This document shows, in pieces, positions 1-7,511 of a stretch of DNA of 33,776 nt. The notes beneath the pieces are model-generated. The model was not told the origin of the DNA. It did not search any database and saw only the letters and a list, made by a program, of their open reading frames with translations. The position numbers were made by a program, and so were the translations under genes. Source of the stretch: a virus. The stretch's first letter is position 1. The number at the start of each line of letters is the position of its first letter. Where the stretch lies: positions 1-33,776 of IMG/VR virus record IMGVR_UViG_3300032246_000378, one strand, 5' to 3'.

Positions 1-2
1 CT

Positions 3-659
3 CTTGCTGGTGGCACTATGACTGGTGCTATTGCAATGGGAACTAATAAAATTACAGGACTAGGTACACCTACTGCAACTACTGATGCAGCAACTAAATC
101 ATATGTAGACGGTGTAACAATTGCACCAAGTAATTTAACTGGTCCTATTACCTCTGTTGGTGCTGCAACATCCATTGCATCTCAGACTGGAACTGGAACT
201 AAGTTTGTAGTAGATACAAGCCCTACCCTTGTTACCCCAGTTCTTGGTGTGGCTACTGCTACATCTATCAATGGAACTACAATTCCATCAAGTAAAACTC
301 TGGTTGCTACTGACTCAACTACTTATGTTGTTCCCAGCCAAACAGGTAACTCTGGTAAGGTTTTAGTAACAGATGGTACAACTTCTTCTTGGAGTACGAC
401 CATCAATGGAACTGCTATTCCAACATCTAAAACTTTAGTTGCTACAGACTCAACAGCGTATGTAGTACCAAGTCAAACTAGTAACTCAGGTAAGTATTTA
501 ACTACAGATGGAACTACTTCATCTTGGGGAACTGTAAATGCTTTACCTTCTCAAACAGGAAACTCTGGTAAATACCTAACAACAGACGGAAGCGCAGCAT
601 CTTGGGCAACCGTAACAACTGACCCAACGGCTGACATCTTTATGATGATGGGCGCCTAA
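3..659 (+). CDS. tail fibre protein, C-terminal part (5' truncated by window edge)
   Basis: The reading frame is open to the left edge: codons before the first ATG (18) read LAGGT and continue as MTGAIAMGTNKITGLG, a motif typical of the shaft of phage tail fibres (LAGGTM.GAI.MG.NKI). The true start is therefore outside the window. From the ATG, residues 84-128 and 129-172 form a 45-residue tandem repeat (INGT.IP.SKTLVATDST.YVVPSQT), and a third partial copy follows at about 175-198 (SQTGNSGKYLTTDG). It is rich in Thr, Ser and Gly and has no catalytic motif, as expected of a trimeric beta-rich fibre. The next gene follows after 20 bp with its own GGAG ribosome binding site. The role in host binding is inferred from the motif and the neighbours. 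Confidence 0.75.
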   Translation, partial: LAGGTMTGAIAMGTNKITGLGTPTATTDAATKSYVDGVTIAPSNLTGPITSVGAATSIASQTGTGTKFVVDTSPTLVTPVLGVATATSINGTTIPSSKTLVATDSTTYVVPSQTGNSGKVLVTDGTTSSWSTTINGTAIPTSKTLVATDSTAYVVPSQTSNSGKYLTTDGTTSSWGTVNALPSQTGNSGKYLTTDGSAASWATVTTDPTADIFMMMGA

Positions 660-679
660 GAAACTAAGGAGAAATACAA

Positions 680-1000
680 ATGGCAAAAAAAGTACTTGGA
701 CAATTAAACCCAAGCGCAACTACAGCAACTACTCTTTATACGGTACCATCCGCTAAAAGTGCAGTTGTTTCATCTTTAACTATCTGTAATCAAACTTCTA
801 CCGCAGCAACATTCCGCGTAGCAGTACGACCAGCAGGTGCTACATTAGCAGCATTACATTATGTTGCATATGATGTAACTGTAGGTGCTTCAGATACTAC
901 TGCTCTTACACTTGGTATTACACTTGCTACAACAGATGTAATTACTGTTTACGCATCAACTGCAACACTTTCATTCCACGCTTATGGAGACGAGTCTTAA
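680..1000 (+). CDS. small virion-associated protein, beta-rich, unknown function
   Basis: A 106-residue protein starting at an ATG with AAGGAG 9 bp upstream. It is rich in Ala, Thr and Val, with alternating hydrophobic stretches that suggest a small beta-sandwich, and has no catalytic motif, signal peptide or membrane segment. It lies between a tail fibre and a glycine-rich adhesin gene, so a small fibre-associated or decoration protein is the most likely role. I do not recognise a named family. Confidence 0.65.
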   Translation: MAKKVLGQLNPSATTATTLYTVPSAKSAVVSSLTICNQTSTAATFRVAVRPAGATLAALHYVAYDVTVGASDTTALTLGITLATTDVITVYASTATLSFHAYGDES

Positions 1001-1003
1001 TCA

Positions 1004-1954
1004 ATGTCAACTTCCCGCGTAAAAACATCTTCTATACTTCAGGGTTTTCCCAAGAGTAGGTCTTTGCTTGCGGGAAATGCTTTTTACAATCCAGTAACTC
1101 CAACTATTGATTACCTTGTAATTGCAGGTGGCGGTGGTGGTGGAAAAGAATATGGTGGTGGTGGAGGTGCGGGCGGATTAAAATGCACTGTTGGAGCAAC
1201 TGGTGGTGGAGGTACTTTACCTTCTGCTGCTTCAGTTAGCCCTGGAGTTGTTTATACAATAACTGTTGGTGCTGGCGGAGCAGGTGGTACAGGAACTACA
1301 GGTTTTGGTCGCACAGGTACCAATGGTTCCACTTCATCTATTTCAGGTTCAGGATTTACAACAATATCTACAGCAGGCGGTGGCGGTGGTGCATCCAGAC
1401 CTGTTGTTCAAGATGCTGGAACTGGTGGTTCTGGCGGTGGCGGTGCTGGACTTCGTGCTGCTGGTGCAGGAACTGCTAATCAAGGTTATGCAGGTGGTGC
1501 TGGAGTAAATACAGGTGGTATTGGTTGTGGCGGCGGAGGCGGTGCTGGTGCAGTAGGAGTTGATGGTACTACTAGCGCAGGTGGTAATGGTGGAATAGGA
1601 ATACAAACATCTATTTCAGGAACTGCAACTTATTATGCTGGTGGCGGTGGAGGAGCATCTGCTTATAACCCTCCTTTTGATTATACTCCTCTAGGTACTG
1701 GTGGAACTGGTGGTGGTGGTGCAGCACAATATGGCACTGGAACTGCAGGAACTGTTAATACAGGTGGTGGTGGTGGTGCTAATGGAAGTGGCGCTGCTGG
1801 ACAAGATGGTGGCGCAGGTGGTTTAGGTGTTGTAGTTATTCGTTACTCAAATACTTATAATGCAGCAAGTGCAACAACAGGTTCACCTACAGTAACAAAT
1901 ACTGGTGGATATAGAATTTATACCTTTACAGGAACTGGGAGTATTACTTTCTAA
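1004..1954 (+). CDS. glycine-rich tail-tip/adhesin protein
   Basis: 316 residues. After an N-terminal segment (residues 1-30, containing SRSLLAGNAFYNP) comes a domain that opens with YLVIAGGGGGG and runs through many GGGG/GGAGG blocks to about residue 280, closing with LGVVVIRY. This is the layout of phage glycine-rich domains; polyglycine sandwiches of this general type form receptor-binding tips in some phages (established for S16-like adhesins; homology here is inferred). The N-terminal segment resembles that of the gene at 2251 (SFLAGNSAFIP), suggesting a shared attachment peptide. The ATG at 1004 follows the previous stop by 3 bp with GGAGACG upstream. The stop overlaps the next ATG by one base. 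Confidence 0.75.
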   Translation: MSTSRVKTSSILQGFPKSRSLLAGNAFYNPVTPTIDYLVIAGGGGGGKEYGGGGGAGGLKCTVGATGGGGTLPSAASVSPGVVYTITVGAGGAGGTGTTGFGRTGTNGSTSSISGSGFTTISTAGGGGGASRPVVQDAGTGGSGGGGAGLRAAGAGTANQGYAGGAGVNTGGIGCGGGGGAGAVGVDGTTSAGGNGGIGIQTSISGTATYYAGGGGGASAYNPPFDYTPLGTGGTGGGGAAQYGTGTAGTVNTGGGGGANGSGAAGQDGGAGGLGVVVIRYSNTYNAASATTGSPTVTNTGGYRIYTFTGTGSITF

Positions 1955-2250
1955 TGGCAAATTTTGCAGAAATAAATAGCAATAATATTGTTATAAGAGT
2001 ATTAGCAGTTGATGATTCATTAGAAGATAGAGGCGCAGAATTTCTAGCCAATGACCTTGGCTTGGGTGGCACTTGGATTCAGACTTCATACAATAATAAT
2101 ATCCGATATAACTATGCTGGTATTGGTTATACTTATGATTCAGAACGCGATGCTTTTATCCCACCAAAGGCTAATTGCCACTTAGAGGAAACTCTTGATG
2201 AAACAACTTGCCGTTGGGTATGCACAAACCAAGAACACGAGGGGATATAA
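1954..2250 (+). CDS. hypothetical tail-region protein
   Basis: 98 residues. The start ATG overlaps the preceding stop (TAATG), and the gene ends one base before the next, so it is co-translated within the fibre cluster. It starts MANFAEINSNNIVIRVLAVDD and is rich in Asn, Tyr and acidic residues. The C-terminal third has two Cys (CHLEETLDETTCRW). Short proteins of this style (NNIV.RVLVVDD opening) are common beside fibre genes in aquatic phages, but the function is unknown. A fibre-associated or chaperone-like role is only a guess from position. Confidence 0.65.
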   Translation: MANFAEINSNNIVIRVLAVDDSLEDRGAEFLANDLGLGGTWIQTSYNNNIRYNYAGIGYTYDSERDAFIPPKANCHLEETLDETTCRWVCTNQEHEGI

Positions 2251-2835
2251 ATGGCAATAACAAAACTTAGTTCAGGTTCATCATTTACCAATCAAACAAA
2301 GTATGATAGTTTTCTTGCTGGGAATAGTGCCTTTATTCCTAACTCCTACGAATCTATTGCAACTGCATATGGAAACAATTCTTCGGACACAATAACTTTC
2401 TCAAGCATTCCTTCAACTTATACTCATTTACAATTAAGAATATTTGCTTGGGCATCAGGCGCATCGGCTGCAACAATTCAATTTAATGGTGGTGGAACAT
2501 ATTCAGACCATTATCTATATGGCACTGGTGCAGCAGCGGCAAGTGCAGGAGATGTATCTGATACTGTAATTAGAGCAAATATTCGTGTTGGTGGTGGTAC
2601 AGCAAATATTTATGGAACAGCAATTATAGATATTTTAGATTATGCAAATACGAACAAATATAAAACTGTTCGTTCTTTAACTGGTAGAGATGAAAATGGA
2701 AGCGGAATTGTGTCATTAGCATCAGGTTTATATCAAGCCACAACTGCTATTTCTTCTATAACTATTGTTGGTAATGCTTCTACTGCTTGGACTACTGCAT
2801 CATCTTTTGCCCTATACGGAATTAAGGGGTCATAA
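2251..2835 (+). CDS. tail fibre/receptor-binding module, paralogue A
   Basis: 194 residues. An N-terminal segment (about 1-35) ends FLAGNSAFIPNS, like that of the glycine-rich protein at 1004. The rest starts YESIATAYG and matches the two following proteins in order: an FSSIPSTYTHLQL motif, a central polar beta-rich stretch, and the C-terminal end YGIKGS. All three look like versions of one beta-sandwich module. It is packed directly against its neighbours. No catalytic residues are seen. A carbohydrate- or receptor-binding role is inferred from its place among fibre genes. Confidence 0.65.
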   Translation: MAITKLSSGSSFTNQTKYDSFLAGNSAFIPNSYESIATAYGNNSSDTITFSSIPSTYTHLQLRIFAWASGASAATIQFNGGGTYSDHYLYGTGAAAASAGDVSDTVIRANIRVGGGTANIYGTAIIDILDYANTNKYKTVRSLTGRDENGSGIVSLASGLYQATTAISSITIVGNASTAWTTASSFALYGIKGS

Positions 2836-3338
2836 TGGCAAGTACATACGAAAAGATAGCGACTACTACTTTAAGTAGTGATGTAGCAACAGTAACTTTT
2901 AACTCTATTCCTGCAACTTATACAGATTTGGTATTAGTAACTAATTTTGCTACAGATAGTAATGGCACATATAACCATTATCTACAGTTTAATGGCGATA
3001 CGGCAACTAATTACTCGCATACAGTTTTATACGGTACAGGGTCGGCAGTAGCCTCTGCAAGACAATCAAGTGTAAGCGCAATTTATATTGGGCCTTGGGG
3101 TACTGCTATCGATACTACCCATAGAGTAGCAACTATAATTCAGATAAATAACTATTCCAATGCTACAACCTATAAAACAACATTAGGACGCTGGAATAAT
3201 ACAGCAAATGAAGTTGGCACAGGGGTTGGTTTATGGCGTAGTACTGCTGCAATTACTAGTATTTTATTCAAAGGTTATTCAACTGTTAAATATACTGCTG
3301 GCTCAACTTTCACGCTCTACGGAATTAAGGCGGCATAA
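2835..3338 (+). CDS. tail fibre/receptor-binding module, paralogue B
   Basis: 167 residues, starting YEKIATTTLSSDVATV. It shares FNSIPATYTDLVL and the terminal LYGIKAA with the genes on either side, but lacks the N-terminal extension of paralogue A. The start ATG overlaps the previous stop by one base, and its own stop overlaps the next ATG the same way, so the three paralogues form one translationally coupled block that looks like tandem duplication followed by divergence. Function is inferred to be virion surface binding. Confidence 0.65.
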   Translation: MASTYEKIATTTLSSDVATVTFNSIPATYTDLVLVTNFATDSNGTYNHYLQFNGDTATNYSHTVLYGTGSAVASARQSSVSAIYIGPWGTAIDTTHRVATIIQINNYSNATTYKTTLGRWNNTANEVGTGVGLWRSTAAITSILFKGYSTVKYTAGSTFTLYGIKAA

Positions 3339-3853
3339 TGGCTAATACATATACTTTAATTTCAAGTTCTACTGTTGGTAGTGGTGGTGCTAGTTCTATT
3401 GACTTCACTTCTATTCCTTCTACTTATACTGATTTATTGTTTAATCTTTCTACTCGTCAAAGTCCAGCAAGCACGCAAGATACAACTTGGATTAATTCAA
3501 TTAATGGTGTAACTAACGCTTTTACAGATAGAATTTTAAGAGGAGACGGTTCAGGGGCATCTTCACTTGTACCAAGTGAAACGCCTTTATATATTGGACA
3601 AAGTCCTTGCGCTAGTGCAACAGCGAACACATTTGCTAACCATTTAATCTATATACCAAATTATTTGTCTAGTAATAATAAATCAATAAACATTGATAGT
3701 GTTCAAGAAACTAACGCATCAACCGCTTATATGGGATTTACGGCTGGAATATGGGCAAATACTTCAGCAATAACTTCAATTAGTTTTACGCCAAATTCAG
3801 GAACTTTTGTCCAATACTCAATCGCTTATCTATATGGAATATCTAACGCATAA
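3338..3853 (+). CDS. tail fibre/receptor-binding module, paralogue C
   Basis: 171 residues, starting YTLISSSTVGSGG, with DFTSIPSTYTDLLF and ending YLYGISNA. This is the same three-landmark pattern (start, SIP.TYTDL, LYGI end) as the two upstream genes, with a different centre. It is the most divergent copy. The gene is followed by a short gap with a GAAAGGAAAAAC ribosome binding site for the next small gene. Confidence 0.65.
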   Translation: MANTYTLISSSTVGSGGASSIDFTSIPSTYTDLLFNLSTRQSPASTQDTTWINSINGVTNAFTDRILRGDGSGASSLVPSETPLYIGQSPCASATANTFANHLIYIPNYLSSNNKSINIDSVQETNASTAYMGFTAGIWANTSAITSISFTPNSGTFVQYSIAYLYGISNA

Positions 3854-3867
3854 CGAAAGGAAAAACA

Positions 3868-4083
3868 ATGCCAACTAAAATAATCGTAGATTGCTCTACT
3901 GGAATTACTACTGAGGTTGAACTAACTGCGGAGGAAATTGCAGAGCGTGAGGCTATGGCTGCAGAGTATGCAGCACAGAAGGCTCAAGAAGAAGCAGACA
4001 AAGTTACAAAGGCTGTTGCTAAGGCAGCACTACTAGCACAACTAGGTATTACAGAAGAGCAAGCAAAACTTTTACTTTCTTAA
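3868..4083 (+). CDS. small coiled-coil protein of the tail region
   Basis: 71 residues: MPTKIIVDCSTGITTEVELT followed by a highly charged helical region (AEEIAEREAMAAEYAAQKAQ and onward) ending LGITEEQAKLLLS. The layout, a short beta start (metal- or assembly-type 'DC.TG' motif) followed by a long Ala/Glu helix, is common in small proteins beside tail-fibre genes. The function is unknown; an assembly or chaperone role is a guess. The ATG is preceded by GAAAGGAAAAACA. Confidence 0.6.
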   Translation: MPTKIIVDCSTGITTEVELTAEEIAEREAMAAEYAAQKAQEEADKVTKAVAKAALLAQLGITEEQAKLLLS

Positions 4084-4095
4084 TTAAGGAGCACT

Positions 4096-6030
4096 GTGGT
4101 CAGTCGTGACATAACCGAAGGCCGAGGTTCGGCAACTGCCAGCATTGGTCGTTCTATTGCCGTTGACCTTGGTATTACAGCAGACAGTTCTGTCTGGACA
4201 AATACAGATGTAGCCTATGATGTAGCCCTTGGTGGTATGCCATTTATCTATGCAGTATCAGATGCTCGGCCATACATTAGACAGACTGCACCTTACAAGA
4301 AAGACCAATTTGATAACAATCAAGAGCCAGGTGAGCAATCACTTACTGGCTGGTGGATTAGAAGTCAATCATCTTTTCATTCTGGTACAGGTATTAAGTT
4401 CTATGACCCATCTGGTGGCGAGACAACAGCACACAGATTTGCTGATTCTTCAAATGTAGATGTATGGACTAAAGGACAAGTAACCCTACTGAAAGAGACC
4501 AGTAATAGCGTTACTTCTAGTGGTATATATAAACTTTTATCAAATATATCTGGAAGTACAGATGTAGTTACTGCATACATTCCCGCAAGTAGCACACTTA
4601 AAGACATTACAACTACTGGTTCACCTAATACTACATATGCAACAACCTCATCTGCAATTATAGATGTAGTAAGCAATGGAACCACACTGTTTATTGCTGA
4701 TGCTACTCGTATTTATTATCAAACAATTGGTGCTACTGGTGCTTTAAATAATCATTACAGTACTGGTAATGCTAAAGTAAAATTAGGTTGGGTTAAACAA
4801 CGTCTTGTTGCTGCTATAAATACATCTATATATGAATTAACTGGTGCTCTTGGCACTACTACTCTACCTACTGCTATATACACACACCCTAATACTGGTT
4901 GGACTTGGACATCCATATCAGAAGGTGGCTCTGCTATTTATGCTGCTGGCTACGCTGGTGGTGAGTCTGCTATTTATAAATTTGTTTTATCTACTGCTGG
5001 TGTTATGCCAACTCTTACTTCAGGTATTGTTGCAGCAAAATTACCTAGTGGTGAGTATGTAAATAAGATTGAATCTTATCTAGGCTACCTAGTAATTGGC
5101 ACCAACAAGGGTGTACGTGTGGCTTCTATATCAGATACTAATGGAGACCTAAGTTATGGTCCATTAATTATTGAAGCAACCAACACAGGATTAGACTTTG
5201 CATTTAGAGATAGATTTGTATGGGTAACTGGTTCTATTGGTGGATGTCCTGGACTATATAGAATTGATTTAGGTAATGAACTTGAGACTTTACGTTTTGC
5301 TTATGCTACCGATACTTTCCTTAGCGGAGTAGGTGGCTATGCTACTAGCGTAGATTTTATAGGTAATTCAAACCAGATAGCATTTACTACATCTGGTAGT
5401 AATGGTATTGCTATCCAATCAACTACAGTTCTAGCCGAAACTGGCTACATCAAGACAGGCAAAATTAGATACGGAACCTTAGAGCCTAAAAACTTTAAAC
5501 GTTTAATTGCTAGAGGTTCATTTACTTCTGGAGAAACATTACTATCTTCTGTTGCTACCAATGCTGGTGGTAGTGAAACAGAGTATGACCACATTGGATA
5601 CTCAGTAAACGTAGAACCAGTAGAAGTAACTACTTCTCAACCTGCTACAGCCCAAGAATTTTTAGCATATAAGTTTACATTAACTCGTGACAGTACTGAT
5701 ACTACCCTTGGTCCTACCTTCAAGGGATACCAGGCTAAATCAACTATTGCTACACCTCGCGTAAGAGTTATTAAGTTTCCTGTTTACTGCTTTGATGTAG
5801 AGACAGATAAATATAATACTATTGTTGGCTATGAAGGTAGAGCGTTTGACCGTATTAGATTACTTGAAGAGATTGAAAAGACTGGTGATGTTATCACCTG
5901 GCAAGACTTAACTACATCTGAATCCTTACAAGCAGTTATAGAACAGGTATCATTTACTCGTATGACACCACCTGACAGACGATTTGATGGCTTTGGAGGA
6001 ATCATAGAAATTATGATTAGGACAGTATAA
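4096..6030 (+). CDS. large tail/virion structural protein (possible beta-propeller)
   Basis: 644 residues from a GTG start with a good AAGGAG 7 bp upstream. The protein is beta-rich with repeated short strands around Tyr, Thr and Gly (for example TTLFIADATRIYYQ, SAIYKFVLSTAG, GYLVIGTNKGVRVAS), which suggests a propeller-like middle. The C-terminal 150 residues (RVRVIKFPVYCFDVETDKYN and onward) resemble a tail-associated domain. No enzyme motif is seen. It sits between the fibre genes and the lysis cassette, where tail-tip proteins usually lie. The exact role is unknown. Confidence 0.65.
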   Translation: MVSRDITEGRGSATASIGRSIAVDLGITADSSVWTNTDVAYDVALGGMPFIYAVSDARPYIRQTAPYKKDQFDNNQEPGEQSLTGWWIRSQSSFHSGTGIKFYDPSGGETTAHRFADSSNVDVWTKGQVTLLKETSNSVTSSGIYKLLSNISGSTDVVTAYIPASSTLKDITTTGSPNTTYATTSSAIIDVVSNGTTLFIADATRIYYQTIGATGALNNHYSTGNAKVKLGWVKQRLVAAINTSIYELTGALGTTTLPTAIYTHPNTGWTWTSISEGGSAIYAAGYAGGESAIYKFVLSTAGVMPTLTSGIVAAKLPSGEYVNKIESYLGYLVIGTNKGVRVASISDTNGDLSYGPLIIEATNTGLDFAFRDRFVWVTGSIGGCPGLYRIDLGNELETLRFAYATDTFLSGVGGYATSVDFIGNSNQIAFTTSGSNGIAIQSTTVLAETGYIKTGKIRYGTLEPKNFKRLIARGSFTSGETLLSSVATNAGGSETEYDHIGYSVNVEPVEVTTSQPATAQEFLAYKFTLTRDSTDTTLGPTFKGYQAKSTIATPRVRVIKFPVYCFDVETDKYNTIVGYEGRAFDRIRLLEEIEKTGDVITWQDLTTSESLQAVIEQVSFTRMTPPDRRFDGFGGIIEIMIRTV

Positions 6031-6242
6031 TGACACCGAATGATTACGCAGCACTAGTAGTAGCAATAACAACACTTGTTGGAGCCCTTGCTGCTGCGAT
6101 TAGATGGATGGTAAAGCATTACCTTGCTGAACTTAAACCAAATGGTGGCTCAAGCCTCCGTGATAAAGTCAATCAACTAGACGACAAGGTAGAATTTTTA
6201 ACAGAGTTAGTAATACAATCATTAAAGAATTGGCAAAAATGA
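6030..6242 (+). CDS. holin-like membrane protein (one TM plus coiled coil)
   Basis: 70 residues. One membrane segment (about residues 8-26, ALVVAITTLVGALAAAI) is followed by a basic patch and a predicted coiled coil (about 44-66, LRDKVNQLDDKVEFLTELVI). Start ATG overlaps the previous stop (TAATG); its TGA overlaps the endolysin ATG (ATGA). A single-TM protein coupled directly to an endolysin gene fits a holin, antiholin or spanin-like helper. A second membrane protein follows the lysin, so which one sets the lysis clock cannot be told from sequence. Confidence 0.65.
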   Translation: MTPNDYAALVVAITTLVGALAAAIRWMVKHYLAELKPNGGSSLRDKVNQLDDKVEFLTELVIQSLKNWQK

Positions 6243-6694
6243 GCGTAGTAGATATAGCCAAGTCTCAAGTAGGATACAAAGAAGTTGGCAAGAACAATGA
6301 CAGTATGTATGGCAAGTGGTATGGACTAAACAATAACCCTTGGTGTGCAATGTTTGTATCTTGGTGTTTTGACCAAGCGGGACTAGCATCTAAGGTAGCG
6401 GCTCAGACTGCTAAAGGATTTGCCTCTTGTAATGCGGGACTTAAATGGTTTACAAGTAAAGGCAAGATAGTTCCAGTTGGTAAAGCCCAACCTGGTGATA
6501 TAGTTTTCTTTCAATTCGATGCTGACGCAGAGGCTGACCACGTGGGCATCTGCTCTAGTAATGATGGAAAGAAATACCTTATGGTCTATGAGGGTAACAC
6601 CTCAGGGGATAATAAGGGCAGTCAATCAAACGGAGATGGTGTGTTTCTAAAGAAGCGTGCTTACTCCCTAGTAATGGGCGTTGCTCGCCCTTAA
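6239..6694 (+). CDS. CHAP-domain endolysin (peptidoglycan amidase/endopeptidase)
   Basis: 151 residues from ATG 6239, which overlaps the holin-like stop as ATGA; an in-frame TTG nine bases upstream is possible but less likely. One domain only, the CHAP cysteine peptidase fold: nucleophile C36 in NNPWCAMFVSW, catalytic H101 in EADHVGI, and E118 in VYEGN as probable third residue; the QPGDIVFF strand lies between them. CHAP enzymes cut peptide or amide bonds of peptidoglycan. There is no cell-wall-binding domain and no signal peptide, so release would need a holin, and membrane genes flank it on both sides. The call is firm; the cleavage site is unknown. Confidence 0.88.
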   Translation: MSVVDIAKSQVGYKEVGKNNDSMYGKWYGLNNNPWCAMFVSWCFDQAGLASKVAAQTAKGFASCNAGLKWFTSKGKIVPVGKAQPGDIVFFQFDADAEADHVGICSSNDGKKYLMVYEGNTSGDNKGSQSNGDGVFLKKRAYSLVMGVARP

Positions 6695-6702
6695 AGGACA
6701 AT

Positions 6703-6894
6703 ATGAATACAACTAAATTAAAAGCAATTGTTGCTACCTATGTACGTGCAGCCGTTGCTGCCGTACTTGCGCTATATCTTTCTGGCGTAACTGACCTAAA
6801 GACTTTAGCATTAGCAGGAGTTGCAGCCGTTGCAGGCCCTGTTTTAAAGGCATTAGACCCAGCATCATCAGAGTTTGGTATTGGAAGCAAATAG
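6703..6894 (+). CDS. holin (small hydrophobic membrane protein)
   Basis: 63 residues with AAAGGAC upstream of the ATG. Two hydrophobic segments (about 10-27, IVATYVRAAVAAVLALYL, and 33-49, LALAGVAAVAGPVLKAL) are separated by a short GVTDLK turn, and the C-terminus is short and polar. This order and the TYVRA.VAAVLALYL.GVTD motif resemble short holins placed after endolysin genes in actinophages. It is the last gene before the strong terminator at 6940. The call rests on topology and context. Confidence 0.7.
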   Translation: MNTTKLKAIVATYVRAAVAAVLALYLSGVTDLKTLALAGVAAVAGPVLKALDPASSEFGIGSK

Positions 6895-6939
6895 TTATAT
6901 ACCCCTAAAAAGGCTTTAAACGCCCTTTAGAGACACGAA

Positions 6940-6983
6940 AACCCCCTCGCCTAGTATCACTACTGGGTAAGGGGGTTCTTTTG
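6940..6983. terminator. bidirectional intrinsic terminator of the late operon
   Basis: Long hairpin: AACCCCCT (6940-6947) pairs with AGGGGGTT (6970-6977), and an inner stem CCTAGTA/TACTGGG closes on a TCAC loop. A CTTTT tract follows on the plus strand and a TTTTCG tract on the minus strand. It lies between the last lysis gene (ends 6894) and the convergent leftward gene (ends 6996), so it can serve both. Confidence 0.85.
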
Positions 6984-6995
6984 TCGTTTTAAGAC

Positions 6996-7163
6996 TTAAT
7001 CGTGCTCGTATGACTCTAGTTGCTCTAGTAATAAATCCATATCCCTATGATGTTTCATATGTCGATATTCATCGACTAGAGATGTGGTTAGGTATACGGT
7101 TAGGGTTCCTAAAGTTGAGCCAAAAAATACAGCCCAAAATGTATTATTTATAACATTAGACAT
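6996..7163 (-). CDS. small membrane protein, leftward, unknown function
   Basis: 55 residues: MSNVINNTFWAVFFGSTLGT, continuing to an acidic/His-rich tail (DEYRHMKHHRDMDLLLEQLE). One likely membrane segment spans residues 8-30. The start is well supported by AAGGAG six bases upstream, and a TATAAT-like element lies at 7194-7199 on the minus strand. It is a lone leftward gene between two rightward operons, converging on the late terminator. Such an isolated small membrane protein next to the early control region could be an exclusion or immunity-type protein, but nothing in the sequence proves that. Confidence 0.65.
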   Translation of the reverse strand: MSNVINNTFWAVFFGSTLGTLTVYLTTSLVDEYRHMKHHRDMDLLLEQLESYEHD

Positions 7164-7193
7164 AGTACTCCTTAGAGATATAATTAATTATAT

Positions 7194-7199
7194 ATTATA
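7194..7199 (-). promoter_or_regulatory. -10 element of leftward promoter
   Basis: On the minus strand the sequence reads TAGTATAATATA; the TATAAT lies 31-36 bp upstream of the ATG at 7163 and would give a leader of about 24 nt that includes AAGGAG. No good -35 is seen; the hairpin at 7204-7220 occupies the space just upstream. Confidence 0.45.
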
Positions 7200-7203
7200 C
7201 TAT

Positions 7204-7220
7204 AGACCCCTTTGGGGTCT
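7204..7220. terminator. short hairpin: terminator or operator
   Basis: AGACCCC/GGGGTCT with a TTT loop (7 bp). On the plus strand it is followed by TTTATATATT, acceptable for a weak terminator, but rightward transcripts should already have ended at 6983. On the minus strand there is no T-run and it sits directly upstream of the leftward -10, so it may instead be an operator. Confidence 0.5.
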
Positions 7221-7243
7221 TTTATATATTATATTAATATTAA

Positions 7244-7311
7244 TTATACACATAGGTACCAATCTATGGAAGTCACATTCGACTTCCATCTAACCCTATA
7301 CCTGTGTATAA
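7244..7311. promoter_or_regulatory. nested inverted repeats, operator-like, before replication operon
   Basis: Outer arms TTATACACATAGGTA (7244-7258) and TACCTGTGTATAA (7299-7311) are inverted copies apart from a 2-nt insertion. Inside them lies a perfect 9-bp inverted repeat ATGGAAGTC/GACTTCCAT (7266-7289) with a 6-bp spacer. Each outer arm holds a GTGTATAAT sequence, one per strand, giving a symmetric pair of possible divergent promoters. This looks like a control switch for the early operon. Confidence 0.55.
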
Positions 7312-7312
7312 T
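7307..7312 (+). promoter_or_regulatory. -10 element of early promoter; probable leaderless transcript
   Basis: TGTGTATAAT carries an extended -10. The ATG at 7320 begins 8 bp after the TATAAT, where transcription would be expected to start, and there is no Shine-Dalgarno sequence before it. A leaderless mRNA, common in actinobacteria, is the simplest reading. The -35 region coincides with the right arm of the inner inverted repeat. Confidence 0.55.
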
Positions 7313-7319
7313 ATATCTA

Positions 7320-7511
7320 ATGTCAATAAAACTTGAAGAATATACATTACCAGAACATATATCCTATAGTGCTTTCAGCACCTATCTAACCTGTGGATAT
7401 CAATACTACCTAGGTAGACTATTGGCAAAGCAGGAAGAGCCATCTGTTTGGTCTGTAGGAGGTTCAGCATTCCACTTGGCTTGCGAAGAATACGATAGGC
7501 GTACTCTATGA
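7320..7511 (+). CDS. Cas4/RecB-like nuclease, N-terminal half (split gene)
   Basis: 63 residues from ATG 7320. It carries the start of a Cas4/RecB-type PD-(D/E)XK exonuclease: ISYSAFSTYLTCGYQYY, with C25 in the position of the first iron-sulfur Cys, and GGSAFHLACEEYD with H52 of the first nuclease motif. It then stops at TGA, which overlaps the ATG of the next ORF (ATGA, 7508-7511) that holds the rest of the enzyme. The two chains add up to 287 residues, about the size of single-chain phage Cas4-like nucleases. The family role is DNA end resection in replication and recombination. Either two subunits assemble, or a -1 frameshift joins them, although no slippery heptamer is evident. Confidence 0.7.
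   Translation: MSIKLEEYTLPEHISYSAFSTYLTCGYQYYLGRLLAKQEEPSVWSVGGSAFHLACEEYDRRTL

Noticed and set aside
1266-1606. Open frames in other frames of the glycine-rich gene (80 residues plus, 85 residues minus)
   Set aside because: Both are products of the GGT/GGC repeat translated out of frame (poly-Val/Leu and poly-Thr/Ser).
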